Origin: Lachnospiraceae bacterium
GTDB taxonomy: Bacteria > Bacillota > Clostridia > Lachnospirales > Lachnospiraceae
Assembly (NCBI GenBank): GCA_015057025.1
Contig: SVFD01000003.1
Span: forward strand, 242,946 to 306,945
Length of the DNA: 64,000 nucleotides
Direction: 5' to 3'
The notes under the pieces are model-generated. The model did no database searches, had not been told where the DNA came from, and worked only from the letters and a program-made list of their open reading frames with translations. Below are positions 36,982 through 45,320 of the stretch, one piece after another. The position numbers and the translations under genes were made by a program. The stretch's first letter is position 1, and each line of letters opens with the position of its first letter.

Positions 36982-38523
36982 ATGAGTAAAAAAACAACAG
37001 TTTTAATGATTCTTGACGGCTATGGTCTCAATGAAAAGACAGAAGGCAACTGTGTTGCGGGTGCTAAGACACCTGTAATGGACAAGCTTATGGCGGAATA
37101 TCCTTTTGTAAAAGGTTATGCCAGCGGTATGGCAGTAGGTCTTCCTGACGGACAGATGGGTAACTCTGAAGTTGGTCACTTAAATATGGGTGCCGGTCGT
37201 ATCGTATATCAGGAACTTACCAGAATTACCAAAGAAATCCAGGACGGAACCTTCTTCGAAAATCCTGCATTGTTAAACGCAGTAAAGAACTGTAAGGAAA
37301 ACGATTCCGCACTTCATATGTTCGGACTTTTATCAGACGGTGGTGTGCACAGCCACAATACACATCTTTACGGTTTGTTAGAACTTGCAAAGAAGAATGA
37401 CTTAAAGAAAGTCTATGTTCATTGCTTCTTAGACGGTCGTGACACACCTCCTGCAAGCGGTAAGGACTATGTAGAACAGTTAGAAGCTAAAATGGCTGAA
37501 ATCGGCGTAGGTGAAGTTGCTATGGTTAGCGGACGTTACTACGCAATGGACAGAGATAATAACTACGACAGAGTAGAAAAGGCTTATCTTGCAATGACCA
37601 AGGGAGAAGGCTTAACTGCAGACAGTGCAGTAGCAGCTGTAGCTGAATCTTATGACAGAGATGAAACTGACGAATTCGTTAAGCCTACCGTAGTTCAGAA
37701 GAACGGTGCTCCCGTGGCGCTTATTCAGGATAAGGACAGTGTTGTATTCTTTAATTTCCGTCCTGACCGTGCAAGAGAAATCACAAGAGCATTCTGTGAT
37801 GATGATTTCAAGGGCTTTGACCGTAAGCGTCTTGACCTTAAATTTGTATGCTTCTCAGAATATGACCCCACAATTCCTAACAAGGAAGTGGCTTTCCATA
37901 AAATCAGTGTAACCAATACCTTTGGGGAATGGCTTGCAGCAAATAATATGACACAGGCAAGAATTGCTGAAACAGAAAAGTATGCACACGTTACCTTCTT
38001 CTTTAACGGTGGTGTAGAAGAACCCAATGAAGGCGAAACAAGAATTCTTGTTAACTCTCCTAAGGAAGTTGCTACTTACGACTTAAAGCCTGAAATGAGC
38101 GCTTACGGCGTTTGCGATAAGCTTGTGGAAGCAATTAAGAGCGGTTCTTATGATGTAATTGTAATTAACTTTGCTAACCCTGATATGGTTGGTCATACCG
38201 GTGTCCAGGATGCTGCAATCAAGGCTGTAGAAGCTGTAGATGAATGCGTAGGAAAGGCTGTAGAAGCTATTAAGGAAGTGGACGGTGTCATGTTTATCTG
38301 TGCTGATCACGGTAATGCAGAACAGCTTGTAGACTATGAAACAGGTGAACCCTTTACTGCACATACCACAAATCCCGTTCCTTTTATTCTTGTAAATTAC
38401 AAAGAAGGTTACGGACTTCGTGAAGGTGGTTGCTTAGCAGATATCGTTCCTACTTTAATCGAGATTATGGGCAAGGAACAGCCTGTGGAGATGACCGGTA
38501 AGTCATTGTTAATTCAGAAATAA
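36982..38523 (+). CDS. gpmI: 2,3-bisphosphoglycerate-independent phosphoglycerate mutase
   Basis: Manganese-dependent mutase converting 3- to 2-phosphoglycerate; 513 residues. MILDGYGLN supplies metal-binding Asp, [14 protein letters not shown] contains the catalytic Ser, and the C-terminal [11 protein letters not shown] and [10 protein letters not shown] supply further metal ligands. Codon bias is strong, as in gap and pgk. The ribosome binding site is GTAGGAGACG. Confidence 0.96.
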   Translation: MSKKTTVLMILDGYGLNEKTEGNCVAGAKTPVMDKLMAEYPFVKGYASGMAVGLPDGQMGNSEVGHLNMGAGRIVYQELTRITKEIQDGTFFENPALLNAVKNCKENDSALHMFGLLSDGGVHSHNTHLYGLLELAKKNDLKKVYVHCFLDGRDTPPASGKDYVEQLEAKMAEIGVGEVAMVSGRYYAMDRDNNYDRVEKAYLAMTKGEGLTADSAVAAVAESYDRDETDEFVKPTVVQKNGAPVALIQDKDSVVFFNFRPDRAREITRAFCDDDFKGFDRKRLDLKFVCFSEYDPTIPNKEVAFHKISVTNTFGEWLAANNMTQARIAETEKYAHVTFFFNGGVEEPNEGETRILVNSPKEVATYDLKPEMSAYGVCDKLVEAIKSGSYDVIVINFANPDMVGHTGVQDAAIKAVEAVDECVGKAVEAIKEVDGVMFICADHGNAEQLVDYETGEPFTAHTTNPVPFILVNYKEGYGLREGGCLADIVPTLIEIMGKEQPVEMTGKSLLIQK

Positions 38524-38551
38524 AAGTTGACCCTTAGGGATACGTGAGATG

Positions 38552-38589
38552 AAGCTGTCATTTGATGTTAATTGAATGGCAGCTTTTTT
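38552..38589 (+). terminator. Terminator after gpmI
   Basis: An 11-bp stem (38552-38562 with 38575-38585, one G-T pair) with a 12-base loop and six Ts. Confidence 0.85.
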
Positions 38590-38720
38590 ATGACTTACTA
38601 TGGTGAAAAGTGAGATGTATGATATTTCCAAGATAGGGAAATAATGAAAATGTACATACCGAATTTAATGTCGGTAAGAGGTCATATAAATAAGCTTGAC
38701 CGAATCTTATGTTTGGAGCA

Positions 38721-38750
38721 TTGACTAAAATAAACATAAGAAAGTATATA
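38721..38750 (+). promoter_or_regulatory. eno promoter
   Basis: TTGACT (38721-38726), 18-base spacer, TATATA (38745-38750), about 30 bases before the eno start. Confidence 0.6.
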
Positions 38751-38778
38751 TTATTTCTAATAAAAAGGAGATATCATC

Positions 38779-40098
38779 ATGACCAATGTTGGAAAGATTA
38801 CAGACGTACATGCAAGAGAGATTTTAGATTCCCGCGGAAATCCCACGGTAGAAGCGGAAGTGACGGTAAACGGACTTTTTATGGGGAGAGCAAGCGTGCC
38901 TTCCGGTGCCAGTACGGGACGCTTTGAAGCTGTGGAAAAGAGAGATGGTGAAAAGCGTTACTTTGGACTTGGTGTGCACAAGGCAGTAGAAAATGTAAAT
39001 ACGGTAATTAAGGAAGCGCTACTTGGAGAGAATGTGTACAATCAGGCACATATTGACCATCTTTTAGGTCATTTGGACGGCACGGATAATAAAGCAAATT
39101 TAGGTGCAAATGCTACCTTGGCGGTATCTATGGCATGTGCCAGGGCAGCGGCGGAAAGTCTTGGGGTACCATTGTACCGATATATCGGAGGTAGCAGTGC
39201 AGATGTTATGCCGGTGCCAATGATGAATATTTTAAATGGCGGTGTTCATGCGGATAATACAGTGGATTTTCAGGAGTTTATGATTATGCCGGTGTTGGCA
39301 GAGAATTTTACGGAGGCTTTGCGAATAGGTGTGGAAATCTACCAGAAACTGAAGCAACTGTGCAAGGAAAAAGGCTTATCAACGGCAGTAGGTGATGAGG
39401 GCGGATTTGCCCCAAATGTAAAAGATACCTTTGCCGTGTTGCAACTTATTGTGGATGCAATCCAAAATGCAGGATATGAGCCGGGCATTGATGTAGTAAT
39501 TGCAATGGATGCGGCTTCCAGTGAGTTGTATCAGCCTGATAAAAACGTATATTATTTTCCGGGAGAAAGTGAAACAAGCGGTGATAAAATGTACCGTGAT
39601 ACGAATGAGATGATATCGTATTATGAAATGCTTATTGATCATTTTCCGATTGTGTCCATTGAAGATGCTCTGCAGGAAAGCGATTTTGAAGGCTGGCAGC
39701 TTTTGACGGAACGTCTGGGTAAAAAGGTACAGTTGGTGGGTGATGACTTATTTGTTACCAATAAACTGCGTTTAGAGGCCGGAATCAAACTTCATGCAGG
39801 AAATGCCATCCTTGTAAAATTAAATCAAATCGGAACCGTAACTGAAGCAACGGAAGCTGTAATGCTTGCAAAAAAGAGCGGCTTTAAAACCATTATTTCA
39901 CATCGCTCAGGAGAGACCGAAGATTCATTTATTGCAGATTTTGCAGTAGGTTTAAATGCCGGTCAGATTAAAACCGGTGCTCCTTGCAGAAGTGACAGAA
40001 ATGCAAAGTATAACCAGTTGCTCCGCATTGAGGAATGCTTAAAAGGATGCGGAAAGTACAGCACACCTTTTCAGCCTGTTAAAGGATACGAAAAATAA
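38779..40098 (+). CDS. eno: Enolase
   Basis: Dehydrates 2-phosphoglycerate to phosphoenolpyruvate; 439 residues. It starts [19 protein letters not shown] and has the catalytic [18 protein letters not shown] and the signature [12 protein letters not shown], then SHRSGETED. Codon use is less biased than in gap, pgk and gpmI, which is slightly surprising for a glycolytic enzyme. AAAAGGAGATATC precedes the ATG. Confidence 0.97.
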   Translation: MTNVGKITDVHAREILDSRGNPTVEAEVTVNGLFMGRASVPSGASTGRFEAVEKRDGEKRYFGLGVHKAVENVNTVIKEALLGENVYNQAHIDHLLGHLDGTDNKANLGANATLAVSMACARAAAESLGVPLYRYIGGSSADVMPVPMMNILNGGVHADNTVDFQEFMIMPVLAENFTEALRIGVEIYQKLKQLCKEKGLSTAVGDEGGFAPNVKDTFAVLQLIVDAIQNAGYEPGIDVVIAMDAASSELYQPDKNVYYFPGESETSGDKMYRDTNEMISYYEMLIDHFPIVSIEDALQESDFEGWQLLTERLGKKVQLVGDDLFVTNKLRLEAGIKLHAGNAILVKLNQIGTVTEATEAVMLAKKSGFKTIISHRSGETEDSFIADFAVGLNAGQIKTGAPCRSDRNAKYNQLLRIEECLKGCGKYSTPFQPVKGYEK

Positions 40099-40239
40099 TG
40101 ACAAAAAATATGATGCAAAGAAATGATACTTCGATGAACATGGTAAAATAAGACTTGCAAAAAATAATAGTCTATGGTAAACTAATCAAGCTGATGTAAT
40201 TTTGCTATTTTTAGCAAGCGAAATATAGGAGTTATTAAA

Positions 40240-40488
40240 ATGGGTACTTTAGAGATTATTAGAATTGTTGTTACAGTGATATTTATCATAGTAAGTATTG
40301 CACTTGCAGGAATCGTTTTGATGCAGGAGGGCAAGAGCGCAGGATTAGGAACCATAAGCGGTGCGGCAGAAAGTTATTGGGGCAAGAACAAAGGACGCTC
40401 CATGGAAGGTATGCTGGTTAAGATTACCAGAGTGCTTGCTGTAGTATTTATGGTGATGGCGATTGTTCTCAATATGTCAATTTTCTAA
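40240..40488 (+). CDS. secG: Preprotein translocase subunit SecG
   Basis: 82-residue protein with two membrane helices (about 3-25 and 57-78) and the conserved loop QEGKSAGLGTISGAAESYW. Part of the SecYEG channel. It lies between eno and rnr, as in many Gram-positives. TAGGAG precedes the ATG. Confidence 0.93.
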   Translation: MGTLEIIRIVVTVIFIIVSIALAGIVLMQEGKSAGLGTISGAAESYWGKNKGRSMEGMLVKITRVLAVVFMVMAIVLNMSIF

Positions 40489-40499
40489 AATGTATTTTT

Positions 40500-40532
40500 T
40501 ACACTCCTGTGATTGTGCAGGAGTGTTTTTTC
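40500..40532 (+). terminator. Terminator after secG
   Basis: ACACTCCTG (40501-40509), 8-base loop, CAGGAGTGT (40518-40526), then a T-run. Confidence 0.88.
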
Positions 40533-40595
40533 TTTTGAAGATAAAACGGTGATAAAAGTAGGATAAGAAGGTAATAAAAACAGAGATATTAAAGT

Positions 40596-42551
40596 ATGGG
40601 TAAAAAGAAGAAGCAGAAAACAATTACAATTACAGGCGTATTTACCGGAACTTCTCATGAGTTTGGCTTTGTAGAAAGCGAAGAGATTGAGGGGGATGTT
40701 TTTATTGCGGGAAAATATGTGAATGGTGCCATGCATTCCGATACGGTGCTTGTGGAGCTTTTTCCGGGAAATCCGGGAGACGGGAAGCGTAAGGAAGGTA
40801 TGGTGGTTAAAATCATAGAGCGTGGTATCCGCCGCGTGGTTGGCACCTATCAAAAGTCTAAAAGTTTTGGCTTTGTGGTGCCTGATAACCAGCGTATCGG
40901 TGAAGATGTGTTTATTCCGAAAGAGGCATCTAAGGGTGCTATGGACGGACATAAAGTCGTTGCAGAGATTACGGAATATCCTCACGGCAGAAGAAGCGCA
41001 GAAGGCCGTATTATTGAAATTTTAGGGCATGCCTTGGATCCGGGCGTGGATATTTTATCCATTGTAGAGGGGTATGAAATTCCTACCAAATTCCCGGAGA
41101 AGGTTTTTAATCAGGCGGAACGTGTGGGCTTAGAAGTGTCTGAAGCAGATATGGCAGGCAGACTTGATTTACGGGATGTGGTCATGGTGACCATTGACGG
41201 AGAGGATGCCAAAGACTTAGATGATGCGGTCAGCATTGTGAAAAACGGCGATATGTATGAGCTAGGTGTCCATATTGCGGATGTAACCAATTATGTGCAG
41301 GAAAATTCTGCCCTTGACAGAGAGGCCTTAAAAAGAGGCACCAGCGTGTATTTGGCAGATCGAGTGATTCCTATGCTTCCTCACAGACTTTGCAACGGTA
41401 TCTGTTCCTTAAATGAGGGTGTGGACCGTCTGGCTTTAAGCTGTATCATGCAGATTGATTCAACAGGAGACATTGTATCCCATAAACTTGCTGAAACGGT
41501 TATCAAAGTAAATCGCAGAATGTCATATACTTCAGTGGCTAAAATCTTAGAGCAAAATGATGCAGAGGAAAAAGAGAAATACGCTGAATTGGTTCCGATG
41601 TTTGAACTGATGAAGGAACTGGCAGAAATTCTTAGGGAAAAGAGAAGAAAGCGCGGCTCCATCGATTTTGACTTACCGGAGAGTAAGATTATCGTGGATG
41701 AAAACGGCAAGGTTATTGATATTAAGCCTTATGACCGCAATATTGCTACCAAAATCATTGAAGATTTTATGTTAGCGGCAAATGAAACCGTGGCAGGACA
41801 TTTTTATTGGCAAGAACTACCTTTCGTATATCGTGTGCATGATGTACCCGATTCGGATAAAATCGAGAAATTACAAATTTTGATTCGAAACTTCGGCTAT
41901 TATTTTAAGTCCTATAAGGATGAAATTCATCCCAAGGAAGTCCAGAAGTTACTGGCAAAGATTCAGGATACGCCGGAAGAAGCCCTGATTTCAAGACTTG
42001 CACTTCGCAGTATGAAGCAGGCGCAGTATTCTGTGCTTTGCACCGGGCATTTTGGCCTGGCATGTCAGCAGTACTGTCATTTTACATCGCCGATTCGAAG
42101 ATATCCGGATTTGCAGATTCACCGCATTATTAAGGATGAATTGCGCGGTCGCTTAAACAGTGATAAAATAGAGCATTATAATGCAATTTTACCAAAGGTG
42201 ACAAGTCAGAGTTCCAAGACGGAGCGTCGTGCAGCGGAAGCAGAGCGCGAGACCAATAAACTAAAGAAGGTCCAGTATATGGCTGAGCGCATCGGAGAGG
42301 TGTTTGAGGGCATTATCTCAGGTATTACTTCATGGGGAATTTATGTGGAATTACCCAATACTGTAGAGGGAATGATAAGAACCTCGCTTCTGACGGATGA
42401 CTTTTATGCATATGATGAGAAGAACATGGAATTAAAAGGTACACATTCCGGCAAGGTGTTTCGTTTGGGTGAACCTGTAAAAGTTCTTGTAAATTCCACG
42501 GACGAAGTCTTAAGAACCATTGATTTCTTATTGTATGATGAGGAAGATTAA
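40596..42551 (+). CDS. rnr: Ribonuclease R
   Basis: 3'-5' exoribonuclease that degrades structured RNA and assists trans-translation. The 651 residues lack the N-terminal helix-turn-helix extension of longer RNase R proteins and begin almost directly with the first OB-fold (HEFGFVESEEIEGDVFI), then a second cold-shock-like domain. The RNB catalytic domain has TIDGEDAKDLDDAVS and the C-terminal S1 domain is ISGITSWGIYVELPNTVEGM. The ribosome binding site before ATG 40596 is weak. It precedes smpB and ssrA, which share its pathway. Confidence 0.93.
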   Translation: MGKKKKQKTITITGVFTGTSHEFGFVESEEIEGDVFIAGKYVNGAMHSDTVLVELFPGNPGDGKRKEGMVVKIIERGIRRVVGTYQKSKSFGFVVPDNQRIGEDVFIPKEASKGAMDGHKVVAEITEYPHGRRSAEGRIIEILGHALDPGVDILSIVEGYEIPTKFPEKVFNQAERVGLEVSEADMAGRLDLRDVVMVTIDGEDAKDLDDAVSIVKNGDMYELGVHIADVTNYVQENSALDREALKRGTSVYLADRVIPMLPHRLCNGICSLNEGVDRLALSCIMQIDSTGDIVSHKLAETVIKVNRRMSYTSVAKILEQNDAEEKEKYAELVPMFELMKELAEILREKRRKRGSIDFDLPESKIIVDENGKVIDIKPYDRNIATKIIEDFMLAANETVAGHFYWQELPFVYRVHDVPDSDKIEKLQILIRNFGYYFKSYKDEIHPKEVQKLLAKIQDTPEEALISRLALRSMKQAQYSVLCTGHFGLACQQYCHFTSPIRRYPDLQIHRIIKDELRGRLNSDKIEHYNAILPKVTSQSSKTERRAAEAERETNKLKKVQYMAERIGEVFEGIISGITSWGIYVELPNTVEGMIRTSLLTDDFYAYDEKNMELKGTHSGKVFRLGEPVKVLVNSTDEVLRTIDFLLYDEED

Positions 42552-42616
42552 GCAAAAAGGCAGAACTGCCGAAATAGTAGTTAGAAGCCGATAGGCTTAA
42601 ATAAGGAGATAAAGAT

Positions 42617-43081
42617 ATGGCAAACGAAGGAATGAAGTTAATTGCCAATAATAAAAAAGCATACCACGATTATTTTATCGAGGAAAAATATGAAGCAGGG
42701 CTTGTACTTCACGGTACGGAGGTAAAATCCCTCCGACAGGGGAAGTGCAGCATCAAAGAGTCTTTTATCAGGATTGAGAATGGCGAGATGTTTATCTACG
42801 GCATGCATATCAGCCCTTATGAAAAGGGCAATATCTTTAATAAAGACCCGTTGCGCCCCAAAAAGCTCCTCCTTCATAAAAGAGAGATTATGAAGCTCCT
42901 TGGTAAAATTAAAGAAAAAGGCTATACTTTGGTGCCTCTGCAGGTATATTTTACCTCCGGCAGGGCAAAGATTGAAATAGGGCTTGCCAAAGGTAAAAAG
43001 CTCTATGATAAGCGTGACGATATTGCCAAGAAGGATCAGAGAAGAGAGAGCGAAAGAGACTTCAAGGTGAAGAATTTGTAA
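42617..43081 (+). CDS. smpB: SsrA-binding protein SmpB
   Basis: 154 residues; brings tmRNA to stalled ribosomes. Signature segments are [26 protein letters not shown] and the C-terminal basic [15 protein letters not shown], which reaches the decoding centre. TAAGGAGAT precedes the ATG. Its RNA partner is encoded 330 bases downstream. Confidence 0.96.
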   Translation: MANEGMKLIANNKKAYHDYFIEEKYEAGLVLHGTEVKSLRQGKCSIKESFIRIENGEMFIYGMHISPYEKGNIFNKDPLRPKKLLLHKREIMKLLGKIKEKGYTLVPLQVYFTSGRAKIEIGLAKGKKLYDKRDDIAKKDQRRESERDFKVKNL

Positions 43082-43086
43082 CAGTT

Positions 43087-43303
43087 TTTCCTGACTGATA
43101 AGTTCATTAAAAATTTATATGAGTGAATATTTTGTATTCGATACAGACACGCTTTCGCTCGATTTCATACGTAACGGATGCTAAGTGCAAAGTCTTGTAA
43201 ACAAGCCTTTTTGCTAAGCACCGACGTATTCAAACGGTCTTTTATCGTAATACAAAAATTCACTTGATATGAAAAAGGATTGAGGCACTTATCAGTCAGG
43301 AAA
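43087..43303. repeat. 217-bp imperfect palindrome (MITE-like) between smpB and ssrA
   Basis: The ends are exact 17-base inverted repeats: TTTCCTGACTGATAAGT (43087-43103) and its complement at 43287-43303. Inside, a second long inverted block pairs AGTGAATATTTTGTATTCGAT (21 bases; here shown only as the region near 43131-43151) with the region at about 43244-43264, and the arms stay partly complementary to a central CTTGTAAACAAG hairpin (about 43194-43205). The whole segment can therefore fold as one roughly 100-bp hairpin. It carries no gene. It could be a miniature inverted-repeat element or a very large transcript structure after smpB. A third copy of TGACTGATAAG lies at 43352-43362 in the ssrA promoter. 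Confidence 0.7.
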
Positions 43304-43350
43304 GCATATGATATAATTATGAAGTTACCTATAATTTTCATCGCAATCTA

Positions 43351-43380
43351 TTGACTGATAAGGCATATATCGCATAAAAT
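43351..43380 (+). promoter_or_regulatory. ssrA promoter
   Basis: TTGACT (43351-43356), 18-base spacer, TAAAAT (43375-43380), about 32 bases before the mature 5' end. The -35 region shares TGACTGATAAG with the tips of the adjacent palindrome. Confidence 0.6.
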
Positions 43381-43411
43381 ATAAGTAGAAAGCAATGAAC
43401 TTTCGAAACTT

Positions 43412-43749
43412 GGGGTAGTCATGGTTTCGACAGGGGTTTTGCAGCTGGAGAAGCTATCCGCAGGTGATGCGTTAAATCACAAACCTAAAATTAAACGCTG
43501 ACAATAGATTAGCAGTAGCTGCCTAAATGCAGCTTGTCCTTCTCCGTACACCTGCATGCGGGGGTAAGGGCATCATCCTTGCAGGAAACGACTGTCACAA
43601 AGCTTTGAGTGCCAGGGCGTAATATGAAGCTACCGAAGATTGAAGGGTGATGGCTCCCGTCTTTCCCAGGGAATACTAAAAAACCATCTATGATAGTAGA
43701 AGGACAGGGAATAAGTCTTTGGACACGGGTTCGACTCCCGTCTACTCCA
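43412..43749 (+). ncRNA. ssrA: Transfer-messenger RNA (tmRNA)
   Basis: The start GGGGTAGTCATGGTTTCGAC and the end GGGTTCGACTCCCGTCTACT are the classic one-piece tmRNA hallmarks. The acceptor stem pairs GGGGTAG (43412-43418) with CTACTCC (43742-43748), with one G-U pair. The tag frame ends ADNRLAVAA and then TAA at 43524-43526, a typical LAVAA degradation signal. The bases after the stem read ACT, so CCA is not encoded in full. The 3' end is the apparent left boundary of a mobile element. Confidence 0.96.
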
Positions 43750-44094
43750 CTCGCCCGCGAAGTGACGAACCCATATCCAAATAGGATTTACAAGGGTTTG
43801 GAACTTGCGGTGTATCGTAACTGTTTCGCATTGATACTCAATCTGGATTTTCTGGATGAGTATGATGCAGAGCAGGATGATACGAAGCTGAAAATCACAT
43901 TTGCAGACATCAGAGCTTGTGTGAAGCGAAGATTTGATGTGAATGTGAGTAATTCAAGCATATCACAGATAAAGAAGAAGTGTTGCATTGATTCATTTGA
44001 TGAGCAATACGAATTACTATCTGTGGATGAGATAAAGAGCGATAAAGAGAAAATGATTCTTGAAGCGTTTCGTGAATTAGGAATAGTAGTCTAG
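43750..44094 (+). pseudogene. Remnant of a C-terminal DNA-binding-like tail domain
   Basis: An open frame with no convincing start runs from the ssrA end to a TAG at 44092. Its last 75 or so residues (DEYDAEQDDTKLKITFADI, then FDVNVSNSSISQIKKKCCID, ending EKMILEAFRELGIVV) match, position for position, the C-terminal tail of the large serine recombinase at 59450-61555 (TYKEIQEYV, VSNLYISQVK, IKDALEHFGMI). I read it as the leftover 3' end of a related gene, perhaps from an earlier integration, although expression from an alternative start (TTG 43795) is possible. Its stop overlaps a terminator. Confidence 0.6.
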
Positions 44095-44121
44095 CAGGAG
44101 CAACAGCTCCTGCTTTTCTAT
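44093..44121 (+). terminator. Terminator at the left end of the element
   Basis: AGCAGGAGC (44093-44101), AACA, GCTCCTGCT (44106-44114), then TTTCTATTT. It could also serve as the ssrA read-through terminator. Confidence 0.8.
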
Positions 44122-44208
44122 TTGATGCTGGGAGCATGGTCGAGCTGACGCTCGACGAGAGGTCACACCAAAGATGGTGGATGCTATTGAGGCGTCAAGT
44201 GAAAATGC

Positions 44209-44237
44209 TTGACAGCAAAAGAGGGGTATGTTAATAT
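44209..44237 (+). promoter_or_regulatory. Strong promoter of a putative small RNA
   Basis: Consensus TTGACA (44209-44214), exact 17-base spacer, TAATAT (44232-44237). There is no open frame between it and the terminator 70 bases downstream. Confidence 0.75.
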
Positions 44238-44243
44238 GTACTC

Positions 44244-44314
44244 ATAGGAAAAAAATAATTAGTGTTCATATTCATTAAAAAGGGAATCTGCATGGCTTGG
44301 CAGGTTCTTTTTTT
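44244..44314 (+). ncRNA. Putative ~70-nt small RNA in the origin region
   Basis: Defined by the promoter at 44209-44237 and an intrinsic terminator: GAATCTGC (44284-44291), 8-base loop, GCAGGTTC (44300-44307), seven Ts. The loop contains GCATGGCTTGGC, similar to the GCATGGTT-type motif repeated four times downstream in the candidate origin. A copy-control or antisense-like regulator of replication is plausible but not shown. Confidence 0.5.
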
Positions 44315-44334
44315 ATGTGTTGATATAAATGTAT

Positions 44335-44730
44335 AAAAAAATGTACTACTTTTTGAAAAAAAGTGGTACATTGAAATCCTGTCAACCACACAGGTAAAAA
44401 AAGGGGTGACTAAAAAAATGTACTACTTTTAAAATGCAAGTAGTACATTGGAATCCTGTCAACCATGCATGATAAATTTAAAATGTACTATTTGTACTAC
44501 TTTTATATAAATTAATGTATGCGTGCACGCACGCACACGCACGTGAGAAAGTCTTGTAAAGAAAATAGTACATTTGGTACATTTGAGTGTGACACCGCAT
44601 GGTTAAGCCAAAAGTAATGTACCAAACACGATAACCAAAGTAGTACATTTTTATCTGGTGTGATTTTATCCCGCATGGTTGAGCCAAAAGTGATGTACCA
44701 AAAAAACAGTACAAATAGTACATTTTTATT
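44335..44730. repeat. Candidate replication origin: two inverted pairs of 76-77-bp tandem repeats
   Basis: Pair 1: ATGTACTACTTTT at 44341 and 44418 and GTACATTGRAATCCTGTCAA at 44366 and 44443 (77-base period). Pair 2: CCGCATGGTTRAGCCAAAAG at 44595 and 44671 and TAGTACATTTTTAT at 44641 and 44716 (about 76-base period). Read on the opposite strand, pair 1 gives GCATGGTTGA, a 9-10-base gap, then AATGTAC, the same layout as pair 2. So four related sites face each other, two per orientation. Position upstream of the primase gene, AT-richness and iteron-like design suggest the initiator binding region. Confidence 0.6.
44515..44545. repeat. 31-nt perfect alternating purine-pyrimidine tract
   Basis: From 44515 to 44545 purines and pyrimidines alternate without a break (TGCGTGCACGCACGCACACG is its core), a sequence class that can adopt Z-DNA. 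It lies between the two inverted repeat pairs of the candidate origin and is GC-rich within otherwise AT-rich DNA. Confidence 0.8.
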
Positions 44731-44811
44731 TATTACCATTTCCACGGCTGTGATGTGTTTTGAAGATTTATAATGTTATTTGTAGTGTTTTGATGACATT
44801 TATGTTTTTTA

Positions 44812-44840
44812 TTGACTTATTTGGTGGATAATGTTATTCT
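44812..44840 (+). promoter_or_regulatory. Promoter of the excisionase-like/primase operon
   Basis: TTGACT (44812-44817), 17-base spacer, TATTCT (44835-44840). It is followed by an untranslated leader of about 230 bases. Confidence 0.65.
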
Positions 44841-44902
44841 ATTTATGATACAACTTGTATTACAAAAAAACACCAAATTAAGAAATACATATAGACACAA
44901 AA

Positions 44903-44979
44903 TTTTAGAAGCATATTTTAGAAACCAAATTAGAAACCAAAATCGAATCCAATTTTAGAATCCAAAGTAGAACCCAAAG
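44903..44979 (+). repeat. Tandem short repeats in the primase operon leader
   Basis: About five to six imperfect units of the form TTTTAGAAACCAAA (also TAGAATCCAAA, TAGAACCCAAA, CGAATCCAA) in a row. They lie in the transcribed leader of the HTH-primase operon. They may be protein-binding sites or influence translation. A similar TTTTAGAATCAAATTAG string occurs at 49561. Confidence 0.6.
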
Positions 44980-45077
44980 AATTGTAACTAAAAAGGAATT
45001 CGATGAAAGCAGTCTTCTAAGATTTTGTGAGTATAACAGTAGCACTGCTTTCGCCATGTGAAAGGAGTGTATTTTTT

Positions 45078-45302
45078 ATGCCAAAAGTTCCAGACGTTGT
45101 GAAAAAAGTTAATATTGCTGATTTGCAGTATAAGCCCATTCTGACGATTACAGAGGCGGCAGCCTTGACGGGAATCGGACAGAACAAGATTGAGAATATG
45201 TTAAAGGAACCTGATTGTCCTTATGTTCTGCAAAATGGATGCAAGAAAATGGTAAAGAAGGATATTTTCCTCGATTTTCTCCTGAATGCAAGCCAAATTT
45301 AA
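45078..45302 (+). CDS. Excisionase-like HTH protein
   Basis: 74 residues from ATG 45078 (AAAGGAG at 45061-45067); a longer frame from 45027 lacks a ribosome binding site. LTITEAAALTGIGQNKIENML is a winged-HTH pattern seen in Tn916-Xis/AlpA-like proteins, here followed by VLQNGCKKMVKKDIFLDFL (read KKD-type wing). It sits immediately before the primase gene and could control replication or excision. Confidence 0.65.
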   Translation: MPKVPDVVKKVNIADLQYKPILTITEAAALTGIGQNKIENMLKEPDCPYVLQNGCKKMVKKDIFLDFLLNASQI

Positions 45303-45320
45303 TTAAGGGGGAAAGTAGTT

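Noticed and set aside
43690..43749. Start of a protein-coding gene inside tmRNA
   Set aside because: The ATG at 43690 lies in the tmRNA 3' domain; only the frame after the ssrA end shows homology.
44461..44745. Leftward open frames over the origin repeats
   Set aside because: Cys/Tyr-rich translation of repeated DNA, no ribosome binding site; an artefact of the repeats.
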